Positions 55,906 through 64,000 of a stretch of 64,000 nt of DNA are shown here, one piece after another. Under the pieces are notes generated by a model. That model was not told the origin of the DNA, did no database searches, and saw nothing but the letters and a program-made list of their open reading frames with translations. The position numbers and the translations under genes were made by a program. Source of the DNA: JAXMAR01 sp046350295 (GTDB lineage: Bacteria > Planctomycetota > Planctomycetia > Gemmatales > Gemmataceae); contig JAXMAR010000022.1 in assembly GCA_046350295.1 (NCBI GenBank), positions 45,688 to 109,687 of the forward strand, in the 5' to 3' direction. Every line of letters begins with the position of its first letter. Position 1 is the stretch's first letter.

Positions 55906-56463
55906 ATGAGCAAACTGGCCGTGAGCACCCAGAAAGTGCAGCCGACGTCCAGCGGCGTGGAGCTGTCCGCGGAGATGTTCGTCTGCGCTTTTAACGATGT
56001 GCGTGCGGAACTGGTGAGCACCCTGTTTTTCGTCCTGGGAAATCAAGAGGATGCCCAGGACGCTGCCCAGGACGCCTTCCTCAAGTGTTGGCGGACGCGC
56101 AAGGGCCTGGCCGAGGTGAGAAACATGCGGGCCTGGATCTTCCGCGTCGGGCTGAACGCCGCCAAGGATTTGCAACGCAACGCCTGGCGGCGCCGCGCCA
56201 AGCCGATGGGCAGCGACATCAATCCGGAGGCGCCGGCCAACCATTCGGCGGCCGACGCTCTGGAGGAAAAAGAGACCCTGGACCGGCTCCGTCTCGCCCT
56301 CAAGGAGCTCAGGCCAGAGGAACAAGCGGTCTTTCTTCTGCGGCAGAACGGCGATCTGACGTACGAAGAGATTGCGGAGTTGCGCCGGAGCCCTGTCGGG
56401 ACCGTCAAGACGCAAATGCGAGCGGCCCTGCACAAGCTCAAAGGCGCGCTCAAGGAACAGTAA
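55906..56463 (+). CDS. ECF-type RNA polymerase sigma factor
   Basis: The 185-residue protein has sigma region 2 (GNQEDAQDAAQDAFLKCWRT, then MRAWIFRVGLNAAKDLQR) and region 4 (LRPEEQAVFLLRQNGDLTYE, then EIAELRRSPVGTVKTQMRAA). The DNA-binding helix of region 4 is complete. The ATG at 55906 follows GGAAGGATG-type pairing. It is three bases upstream of a gene whose N-terminus is a zinc-finger anti-sigma domain, the canonical sigma/anti-sigma arrangement. It should control a cell-envelope response. Confidence 0.92.
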   Translation: MSKLAVSTQKVQPTSSGVELSAEMFVCAFNDVRAELVSTLFFVLGNQEDAQDAAQDAFLKCWRTRKGLAEVRNMRAWIFRVGLNAAKDLQRNAWRRRAKPMGSDINPEAPANHSAADALEEKETLDRLRLALKELRPEEQAVFLLRQNGDLTYEEIAELRRSPVGTVKTQMRAALHKLKGALKEQ

Positions 56464-56466
56464 GCA

Positions 56467-59400
56467 ATGGCCCCCTGCGAGACCTATCGCGAGCAACTGC
56501 TGGACTTCCTGTACGGCCTTCTCGACGAAGGCGAGAAGATCGCGCTCGAAGCGCACCTGAGCGGCTGCGCCGAATGCCAGTCGGCTTTGGGCGACGCCCA
56601 GCGTCAGCAAGCTCTCTTCAACCGGGCGGCCCACATCGTCTGCGAGGTGGCGCCGTTCTCCCTGCCCGGCCTGGTGGCGACCGAGGCGAGCGCCCCGAGC
56701 ACGCTGGTCGTCGAGGAAACGCCGGCGACGCTGCCCTTGACCGCGCGCCCATCGAAGCGCTCACACCTGCGCCGGTTCTGGCCGGCGTGGACAGCGGCCG
56801 CCGCGATCCTGGCGGTGGCGATCGGTTTGCAACAGATGTACCAGGGCGGCCACGCGGAACGTGAGCAGGCGGTGACGGCGTCGCGCAAAGAGATCGAGAA
56901 GATCGACGGGGAGTTCGCGGCCCTCAAGGTGAACACGGACAAGGAAAAACTCACCGCATTGCGCGATCTGGGCGGAACGAGCCACGTCCATGCCATGGGG
57001 CCGACGACGTATCACCCGGCGGTCCCCGCGGAGTGCCGGGTCACAACGCGAAGCCTCGAAGGCAAGCCCGCCAAGGCCGATGTCAAGTTGGATGTGACGG
57101 ACGCGGCGACCGGGGAGGTACTCTACCACAAGAAGATAACGAGCGAAGGGGAGGCTCGGTTGCCTCTTCCGGAGGGCCTCGATCTCAAGCGGCCGGCGAA
57201 GCTTCGGCTCGAGGCGAAGGCGGGCGAAACCCGTGAGGTGTTCGAGGAGACTTTGACCCCGGCGCCACGGGTTTATGCGACGCACCTGGCGCTCAACAAG
57301 AACACGTTTCGCGTCGGCGAGGTGATGTTCTTCCGCACGGTCACGCTGGACCGCGTCAGTCACCAGCCGCCGAAGGAATCGATCCCGCTCCGCTTCTCGC
57401 TGGTGAACGACGCGGGTAAGCCGGTGGTCGAGGTGGCGGCGACGACGGGCCCGGGCGGTATCAGCGCCGGCAACCTCGCCCTCACCGACGAGCTGGCCGG
57501 CGGGAACTACACACTGCACGTGCGCCCGGAAGATTCCGGCAAGGAGCATGTGCTGGGCATCCGGCAGCCGGTCGAGGTGACGCGCGAGTCCCTGGACATC
57601 GAATTCGACCGCGCCAGATACAAGGCTGGAGACGTTGTCACGATCACCGGGCGGGCACGCTCCCCGGGCAAGAAAAAGGACACAGTGACGGCGGCGCGCG
57701 AGGGGGGCAAGGACGACAAGGCCGAGAAGGCGATCACCGGGGCCAACCCGTACGACGTGCGCATCGTTGTTGACGGCAAGCCCGTGCCCGCTCTCAACGC
57801 CGGCGCCTACGCCGCCGATTTCTCGCAAAAGCTGAACGCCGATGCGCTGGGCAACACGCTCCTGCAGTTCAAATTGCCGCCGAAGATCGAGCGCGGCGAC
57901 GCCTACGTGGAGCTGGAGCGCAAGACAGGCAAGAGCGTCGAGCGCATCGTGCAACCGGTGCCTGTGGCGCCGTCGCACGTGATCGCGAACTTCTACCCCG
58001 AAGCCGGCCGGCTCGTCCCCGGGGTACACAACAAGGTTTATTTCAACCTCGAGTCGCCATCGGGCGCTCCCGTCGATGCCGCCCTGGAAATCAATTCGAG
58101 CAAGGGGCTCGTCTACCGCTCCGAAAAGCAGAGTTGGGGCTTCTTCACCTTCACGCCGCACGGTAAGGAGAAGTACGATGTGACGCTGCGCTCGAGCGCG
58201 CTGCCCGGCGGCAAGCTCGACCTGAACAACGCTCTCGACAAGGTCGAGATGGCCAGCGACGGCGTCGCCCTGCATGTCAAGGAGCCGGTCGCCAAGGCCG
58301 GGACGCCGATCGAGGTCGTCCTCCGCAATCCTGGGCCGCCGCGCGCGGTGTTGCTGGTCGCCGCCTGCCGCGGCGTCGTTTTCGATCAGCAGGCGCTCGC
58401 GCTCGCCAAGGGTGACAACACGGCATTGGTCGCCGCGCCGGATGCGATCGACGGCCTGTTGCGCGTCACTTTGCTGGAGGCGCCCGGACGCATGGTCGAG
58501 GGCCGCAGCCTGGTCCGCCCCCTGGCAGAGCGGCTGGTGTTCCGTGCCCCGGCACGCAAGCTCGACGTGACCTGCACGCTCGACAAGAGCGGCCCGCTCA
58601 ACCCGGGACAGAACGTGAGCGCCGACATCGACGTGCGAGATGAAAGCGGCAAACCGGCGACCTCGTGGATCGGGCTCAGCATCGTCGATCAGCGCGTCTG
58701 CTCGCCGTTCTCCGAGTCGAACATGCACGCGTTCTTCAACGTCGCCTCCGACATTGCGACCGGCGACGACCTCGATCAGGCGGTCCTGGCGCTCAACGAC
58801 ACCAGAGGGAAGGACGCGCCGACCGCCCTCGACCTGTTCCTGAGTGTCCACGGTTATCGCCGCTTCGCGCCGGTCGGCGGCGAGCACGCCGAGCTGGCCA
58901 AGGTGGAGGAAGAGGCCAAGAAGGTCGGCGACAAGACGACCGTCACGGAGCGCAAGGGAGAAAGCGGCGGGTACATTCCGCTGCCGATCTTCAGCCGGGA
59001 GAACCGTTCGCTCTTCGAGGGAAGGCTGGCGTTCCGCAGGGAACTGACGGACAAGCTCGCCCAGGATGCGAAGTTGGCCAACGGTCGGCGCGTCGAGCTT
59101 CAGGCGGAGCGCGAGCGGGCGGTCCTTGTCGCCAGGGACGCCCTCGAAAACCTGGCGAAATTCGAGGCGCTGCCGACCCTTTACGGTCGTTTGGCGCTGA
59201 CGGTTCTCATCCTCGCCTGCCTGGCGCTCGGCGGCGGCGCGATTCTCTGGGGCGCGTACCGTTGGGCCAGGGCCGCCTCGCCTCGTCTTTCCTTTAGCGT
59301 CTCCATGGCTTGCCTGGCGTGCGCGTTCGGCTTGTATTTCCTGGGACGGCAGGAGGCGACCGTGGGTTCCGCTCCCGGCGGATGGCTTGTCGCGATCCGC

Positions 59401-60159
59401 TACGATTCTTTCATCGAGCCGAACCCGGTATTTCGAGAGATGTTCAAAACCGGCGACGCGCCGACCATCCTCGGCCCGTTCGCCCTTAAAGCTGAAGAAC
59501 GGCTCCGAGATGAAACGGAGAACGTGATGGAGGCTGGAGTCGCGCCGCTCTTGGCCAAGCGCCTGGCGGCGCCTGTGGATGCGACGGCGACCACCGCCAC
59601 GACGATACGCCAGGAGCAGGTCCAGACCACGAAGCTGTTCGAGTCCCTCACACGCGACAAAGGCGGCTCCTACACGCCCGTGCCGATCGAGCCTCTGTTC
59701 CAGAACGAGGAGATGCAGGAGCGGTTCAAGGCGGCCAAGGACGTGCAGAAGCAGTTTGACGAGTACAGCGCCGCCCGGGCCGGAGACAAGGAAAAGACAG
59801 CGGAGGGGGACAAGAAGGACAAGAAAAAGGAAACGACCGCGGAGACCAAGAATCCGCTGCCGCCACCGATGTCGACTCCCAAGGACGACGCGCGGAAGGG
59901 GGATGCCGACGAGAATGAGGGGCGCTATCTCCTGGTGCGAGAGTACGCTTATCGCTCCTTCCCGTTGCGTCCCGATTTCCAGGACACGGTGCTGTGGCAT
60001 CCGGCCCTCGTAGCGGAAAACGGTAAGGCGAGCGTCAGCTTCGACCTTTCGCCGGATGTGCCCGCCTACCGCGTCCTTTTCTTCGCCCATAGCGCGAGTG
60101 GCCGTCTCGGTTTCTACGAGCGACGTCTCGAAGTGCGGCCCGCTGCAGCGCGGAAGTAG
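56467..60159 (+). CDS. Zinc-finger anti-sigma / alpha-2-macroglobulin-like fusion protein
   Basis: This is a 1230-residue membrane-anchored protein. Residues 1-45 form a ZAS/zf-HC2 anti-sigma domain (His-30, Cys-34, Cys-37 in AHLSGCAECQ, plus Cys-4). A first membrane helix is at about 108-125. Then come several macroglobulin-like beta domains, with VYATHLALNKNTFRVGEVMFF as the MG2 start (shown in part) and MG-type strands up to residue 880. Two more helices lie near 905-965 and a Lys/Glu-rich linker near 1110-1150. A final A2M-type block is LRPDFQDTVLWHPALVAENG, then KASVSFDLSPDVPAYRVLFF. I see no thioester C-x-E-Q motif. The likely role is to sense protease attack or envelope stress and release the sigma factor encoded just upstream; this is inference. 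Confidence 0.85.
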   Translation: MAPCETYREQLLDFLYGLLDEGEKIALEAHLSGCAECQSALGDAQRQQALFNRAAHIVCEVAPFSLPGLVATEASAPSTLVVEETPATLPLTARPSKRSHLRRFWPAWTAAAAILAVAIGLQQMYQGGHAEREQAVTASRKEIEKIDGEFAALKVNTDKEKLTALRDLGGTSHVHAMGPTTYHPAVPAECRVTTRSLEGKPAKADVKLDVTDAATGEVLYHKKITSEGEARLPLPEGLDLKRPAKLRLEAKAGETREVFEETLTPAPRVYATHLALNKNTFRVGEVMFFRTVTLDRVSHQPPKESIPLRFSLVNDAGKPVVEVAATTGPGGISAGNLALTDELAGGNYTLHVRPEDSGKEHVLGIRQPVEVTRESLDIEFDRARYKAGDVVTITGRARSPGKKKDTVTAAREGGKDDKAEKAITGANPYDVRIVVDGKPVPALNAGAYAADFSQKLNADALGNTLLQFKLPPKIERGDAYVELERKTGKSVERIVQPVPVAPSHVIANFYPEAGRLVPGVHNKVYFNLESPSGAPVDAALEINSSKGLVYRSEKQSWGFFTFTPHGKEKYDVTLRSSALPGGKLDLNNALDKVEMASDGVALHVKEPVAKAGTPIEVVLRNPGPPRAVLLVAACRGVVFDQQALALAKGDNTALVAAPDAIDGLLRVTLLEAPGRMVEGRSLVRPLAERLVFRAPARKLDVTCTLDKSGPLNPGQNVSADIDVRDESGKPATSWIGLSIVDQRVCSPFSESNMHAFFNVASDIATGDDLDQAVLALNDTRGKDAPTALDLFLSVHGYRRFAPVGGEHAELAKVEEEAKKVGDKTTVTERKGESGGYIPLPIFSRENRSLFEGRLAFRRELTDKLAQDAKLANGRRVELQAERERAVLVARDALENLAKFEALPTLYGRLALTVLILACLALGGGAILWGAYRWARAASPRLSFSVSMACLACAFGLYFLGRQEATVGSAPGGWLVAIRYDSFIEPNPVFREMFKTGDAPTILGPFALKAEERLRDETENVMEAGVAPLLAKRLAAPVDATATTATTIRQEQVQTTKLFESLTRDKGGSYTPVPIEPLFQNEEMQERFKAAKDVQKQFDEYSAARAGDKEKTAEGDKKDKKKETTAETKNPLPPPMSTPKDDARKGDADENEGRYLLVREYAYRSFPLRPDFQDTVLWHPALVAENGKASVSFDLSPDVPAYRVLFFAHSASGRLGFYERRLEVRPAAARK

Positions 60160-60470
60160 CGATCGGTGGCGCCGCACGCTTTCCGGCCGGCGCCGCTACT
60201 CTCAAAGGATCGTTCTCGGCTCGGTTTTGGGAAGCCGTGTCACGTACTCACATCTTTTCCTGCCCGACGCGACTGATCGATCCGCCGTCGTACGCGAGGC
60301 GCCCGGATGCCGCTCTGCGCGGCGCGGGACCCGGCGGGTCGTGCCGCCTGGAATGGAAGCGCGAAAGGGCGTGGCGGCCGCGATTTCGTTAGGTTTTCGC
60401 ATCTGGACCGTTTACGCCATTGAAGGAGGTCCGGATTTTCCCGCCTTCGGCTCGTTTTTCTGCGGCTTTC
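60160..60470. other. Intergenic stretch, nothing recognised
   Basis: A 311-bp gap with no gene, palindrome or clear promoter. A GAAGGAGGT Shine-Dalgarno-like run at about 60421-60430 has no good start close behind it. Confidence 0.4.
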
Positions 60471-62806
60471 ATGCGGCGCATCCTCCCCTTCATCCTCGGA
60501 TGCGCGGGAGCGCGCTGGTTCTTTTCTTGACGCGGGCGGCCTCTACGCCCGCAGACACCGGCTCGATCAGGACGAACAGACACTCAAAGATGGCCGGGAT
60601 CAAGAGCGACGACAAGAGCCTGCTTCAGTTCTTCGAGAGCCGTTCGCTCAAGGACAGCGACCGTCCGGCCCTGGTGGAGTTGGTCGACAGTTTCCCTGGA
60701 AGCGAGGTCTACAAGAACGCGGAAAAGCCATGCAGGACCTGCTCCGGTACGACGGGCGCTGCCTTTCCTTAAAGACGGCCTGAAAGACGCTCCTCTGGAG
60801 CGCTCGAAGCGTATCGATACGTTGATGAAAAAGATCGAAAGCACGATGGGGCCGGATCAGCCGATTGCCGCGGCCCATTTGCTCGCGGCGCGCAAGCCGG
60901 CGGGCGCCATCGAGACGCTGCTGAACTTCCTGCCCTATGCGAATGACGAGTACGTGGAGGAGGAGGTGCTCACCAGCTTGGGCGGTGATGGCGGTGGACG
61001 GGAGCAAGGCGTGCAGGCGGCACTTCTTGGGGCGCTCAAGGACAGCTACCGCAGCGGCGGGCGGCGGCGGTCTACAGCCTGGGCCGGGTGGGGGATACTG
61101 GTCAGCGGAGACGGTCCGCCGTTCTTTGCCGATCCCGACGCGCTGGTCCGGCCCGGGCCGAGCTGAGTCTGACCGGTAAACGCCGCCGCAAGCCTGAAGG
61201 ACAACGCGGGCAGGATGAGAAGTTGCTGGCGGGCAACGGCGCTCAAGATACCGGATGTGGAGACCTCGCTTCTGGAGTTCCTGAAGAAGCGAACGTTGAG
61301 CGAGGATCAGAAGCGTTTGCAGCAGATGGTCAAGGATCTCGGGGACCCGATCTACAAGGTGCGCGCCTGCGCCCACTTTGCCCTCATCAAGGAAGGGACG
61401 CCGGCGAAGCGGCCTTCCTCGGTTTGCGCTGGAGAGTCCGGAAGCCGAGGTGGCCCGGCGGGCCTTCCTGTGCGTCGAAGAGATCAAGAGAGGCCCTGAC
61501 CGCTGCCGAGCCATGGCCAGTGCCTGCTGGCCAGGCCGGGGGTTGGCGCTACCGCCGGCGGCCGCCATCCGCGTACTGCTCGCGCAATGCTCCCTTCGCC
61601 GACGACGAGAGCGTCGAGGAAGACGTGGTCACGAGCTCGACGTTGCTCTCGGCCCGCGAGGTGAAAGTCGATCCGTTGCTGCCCGCCGCCCTGGAAGATC
61701 TGCTCCCAAGGGCGCGCCGCGTCGCCGCTGGTCCTGGGCTGATCGGGATCGGCGAGCAGCACGCATGCGCAAGCTACTGAGCGACCCCGTCCCCAATGCG
61801 CCTCCAGCGCCGCTCAGGGCCTGCTCGCCGCTCGGGACAAGGCCGGTGTCCCCAAGCTGATCGGCCTCATCAACGACCTTCCCGCCGCCCAGGTTCGGCA
61901 GATCGAAGAGACCAGCGCGACTCGCGGGCGAGAAGGGCCCGATCGAAACCCTGGCCGATGGCTCTCTCCGCCTCCAGGGCCAGCTTCGCCGCGCCTGGGA
62001 CAAAGTGGTACGCCGCCCACGCCTCGGCCATCGATACCGATGGCCGCGCGATGCGGGCGCCCATCTCGGCCTCATCATGGTCTGCGAATACGACTCAGCG
62101 GTCGGCGTCCCCGGCGGCCAGGTGTGGGGAGTCGGGCCGGGACCTGCGGCCGCGCTTCACCATCAAGGGCGTCATGGGGGTGATGGACGCCCAGGTGCTC
62201 CCCAACGGCCGCGTGCTGCTGGCGGAGAACTCCGCGAACAAGATCACCGAGCGCGATCAGACGGGCGCCATCACGTGGGAGTACGGCGTGCCCGGCAACC
62301 CGATCACCGCGCAGCGGTTGCCCAACGGGAACACCTTCATCGCGATGTACAACAGCGTGATGGAGATCACACCCGAGAAGAAGATACTCTACAACCTGAA
62401 CCGCGGTCCCACCTTTTACATCTTCAGCGCCTCCAAGCTGCGCAACGGCAACGTGCTCGCGATGACGGCCCAGGGCGTGATCATGGAGTTCGATCCATTC
62501 ACCAACAAGGACGTGCGGACCATCAACCTCGGCCCCGCGGGGGGCTGGTGCAGCGTCGAGGCGATGCCCAACGGGCATTATCTGGTCGCCACCATGAACA
62601 ACAGCCAGGTGCGCGAGATCGACACCACGGGCAAGGCGCTCATGACCATCAACATGGGCGGCGTCTTCCGCGCCACGCGTCTCCCGAACGGCAACGTCCT
62701 CGCCGCCAGCATGACCACGCGCGCGGTCGCCGAGTTCGATCGCGGCGGCAATAAACGCTGGGAGAAGATCTGCGACGGTCGGCCGTGGAGCGTGCGCTAT
62801 CGCTAA
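60471..62806 (+). pseudogene. HEAT-repeat plus beta-propeller protein, multiply frameshifted
   Basis: The intact gene would encode about 775 residues. A signal-like start is at 60471 (MRRILPFILGCAG). HEAT repeats follow in fragments: LLQFFESRSLKDSDRPALVE, RIDTLMKKIESTMGPDQPIA, FLPYANDEYVEEEVLTSLGG, LEFLKKRTLSEDQKRLQQMV and DPIYKVRACAHFALIKEG. From about 62160 to the stop at 62806 a clean beta-propeller continues (GVMDAQVLPNGRVLLAENSA, ITAQRLPNGNTFIAMYN, RATRLPNGNVLAASM), with repeated L-P-N-G blades. At least eight small indels break 60500-62160. The C-terminal propeller itself is undamaged, so errors of consensus are a real alternative to decay. Confidence 0.72.
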
Positions 62807-62827
62807 AAAGAGCGAGCCTCGGACAGC

Positions 62828-64000
62828 CTACAGCCGCCGGATGATGTCCCACACGCGTTCCGGGCCCAGGAACAGGAACGACACGCCTAAAACACCCGCG
62901 AGGCCCAGCGCCATCGACCACTTCAGCATGCCCAGGCGACGCTGAAAGCGGGTTTCGACGTGGTGGTTGGCGTCGAGTTGTTCGAGAAAAGCGACGCGCT
63001 GGGCGATGGTGCCATGTTGCCAGGAGGATAGCCAGCCGGGCTTGTCGCGTGGGATGCCGTTGAGGTGGGCCACCTTTTCCAGGGCGCCGATGAAGGCTGC
63101 GCAGGAAGTGGCGCGGGAGCCGTAGACATCGGCCTGTCGCTCGCAGCGGCGCGAGATGTAGCCGAAGACGACGACGATGTAGACGGCGATCAAGGCGAGC
63201 AGCGGGATCATGAAGGCGATCTCGTTGCTGTCCACCTGGGCCAGGAGCGTCGGCCCGAGGCTTCCCAGGAGATAGCCCAGCTGATCGCTACCGAGGAACT
63301 GGCGGCTCATCTGTCCCAGGGCGAGAAGCGTCAAGGCGCTGCCTAGTAGGAACAAGATGTAAAAAAGCATGTGATGATGCTTGACGTGCCCGACCTCGTG
63401 GGCGAAGACGGCCTCCACTTCTTCATACGACAACTCTTGAATCAACCGGTCGGTGACGACGATGTAGCGCATCCACGGCAAAAGGCCGGTGACCATGGCG
63501 TTGGCGATGGTCTGCCGTGTGTCCCAGACGAGGACGTCGGCGAAGCGGAAGCGGAGACGCCGGGCCATCGCTTCGAGGCGGTCGCGCAGAGGGCAGGGGG
63601 GCAAGGTCTTCAAGCCGAGGAAATAGCGAAGCAAGAGAGGGATGCTGACGAAGGCGAGCGTCAAGAGACCGACGGCGAGGAAGGGGGCCAGCGCGCTCGA
63701 TTCCTGCAGGCCCGGCCAGAGATAGAACAGTGTCTGTTCGAAAAGGAAGAGAAAGATGGGTGGCACGATGAGGAGCAGATTGTGCCGCGCCTGCAGCGCC
63801 AGGTAGGCCAGAATTCCGGGGAAAGATTGGGGCTGCGTGAGACGGTCGTGGGCGGCTTTCTCGAGGGGATAGGCGCACAGCCAGGAAAGCAGCAAGCCGA
63901 CGAGGAGAGGCGCAAGCAGCAGAAGCTGCAATCCGGGGATCTGCGGGACGGTAGCTGTCGCTTCGCCCTGAGTCGCGTCGATGACGGCGCCGGGCCAGGA
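62828..64000 (-). CDS. M48-family membrane metalloprotease, 5' end beyond the window
   Basis: The frame stays open to the right edge (PGAVIDATQGEATATV precedes the first hydrophobic helix), so the true start lies outside. About 390 residues are present. There are at least six hydrophobic segments. The zinc motif is HEVGH in VEAVFAHEVGHVKHHHMLFY, and the third ligand is probably the Glu in CERQADVYGSRA. Gene order of motifs matches the Ste24/HtpX type M48 proteases, which degrade or process membrane proteins. The stop at 62828 is convergent with the HEAT/propeller gene. Confidence 0.88.
   Translation of the reverse strand, partial: SWPGAVIDATQGEATATVPQIPGLQLLLLAPLLVGLLLSWLCAYPLEKAAHDRLTQPQSFPGILAYLALQARHNLLLIVPPIFLFLFEQTLFYLWPGLQESSALAPFLAVGLLTLAFVSIPLLLRYFLGLKTLPPCPLRDRLEAMARRLRFRFADVLVWDTRQTIANAMVTGLLPWMRYIVVTDRLIQELSYEEVEAVFAHEVGHVKHHHMLFYILFLLGSALTLLALGQMSRQFLGSDQLGYLLGSLGPTLLAQVDSNEIAFMIPLLALIAVYIVVVFGYISRRCERQADVYGSRATSCAAFIGALEKVAHLNGIPRDKPGWLSSWQHGTIAQRVAFLEQLDANHHVETRFQRRLGMLKWSMALGLAGVLGVSFLFLGPERVWDIIRRL

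Noticed and set aside
56761..60177. Open frame of 1138 codons on the minus strand opposite the A2M-like gene
   Set aside because: It is a GC-bias shadow: its peptide is Arg/Leu/Val-rich without domains, while the plus strand has clear zinc-finger and A2M motifs.

Overview
The window is GC-rich, gene-dense DNA from a planctomycete, most likely of the Gemmatales. The lineage markers are a DUF1549 protein entering at the left edge, a DUF1501 Tat-type protein, a sulfatase, a DUF1080-like protein, a LEPR-XLL-type N-terminus (RLEDRTVPA) on a secreted protease, a PEP-CTERM protein, and GTG/TTG starts preceded by good Shine-Dalgarno sites. No rRNA, tRNA or CRISPR array was seen.

Layout. 1-3.3 kb: DUF1549 fragment, HutX-like haem carrier, sulfatase, Phd/VapC module. 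3.3-7.5 kb: VTC polyphosphate-polymerase-type protein with a DUF4956 membrane partner, an exported protein, and a dihydroorotate-dehydrogenase-like oxidoreductase. 7.6-13.7 kb: pyruvate:ferredoxin oxidoreductase (nifJ), and divergently an octaheme cytochrome c plus a membrane protein. 13.8-19.9 kb: accessory island with an MmeI-like restriction-methylase, a three-helix membrane protein, four tandem microproteins sharing a D-P/V-R-x-x-V-Q-P-R motif, two copies of a 114-bp hairpin repeat and a MITE-like element. 19.9-27.3 kb: ribBA, secreted protease, PEP-CTERM protein, metallophosphoesterase, GtrA, scpB. 27.3-33.6 kb: HD hydrolase, tsaD, MazEF, TatD-like hydrolase, ParDE, larE. 33.6-43.8 kb: cupin, TPR protein, a degenerate group II intron, two dehydrogenases, a zinc-type ABC pair, an M81 peptidase and a sugar isomerase. 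43.9-50 kb: DUF1501 protein, orphan genes, DUF433/DUF5615 and ParD-like/zeta-like modules. 50-54 kb: nitrogen cluster amt-PII-glnA. 54-64 kb: DUF1080-like protein, broken nucleotidyltransferase, ECF sigma factor followed by a zinc-finger/alpha-2-macroglobulin fusion, a broken HEAT/beta-propeller gene, and an M48 protease running off the right edge.

Two themes stand out. First, the microprotein array at 17499-18123: four consecutive short genes, each with its own ribosome-binding site, keep one nine-residue motif while its codons vary. They share a promoter and converge on a membrane protein next to a restriction system. This is the best candidate for an undescribed system. Second, several otherwise intact genes (nifJ, tsaD, larE, a DUF5615 toxin, an isomerase, a nucleotidyltransferase, a HEAT gene) carry clusters of one- or two-base indels. 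Because tsaD is normally essential, many of these are probably consensus errors rather than true pseudogenes.

All calls are from reading the sequence. No database search was run, so family names rest on motif recognition.
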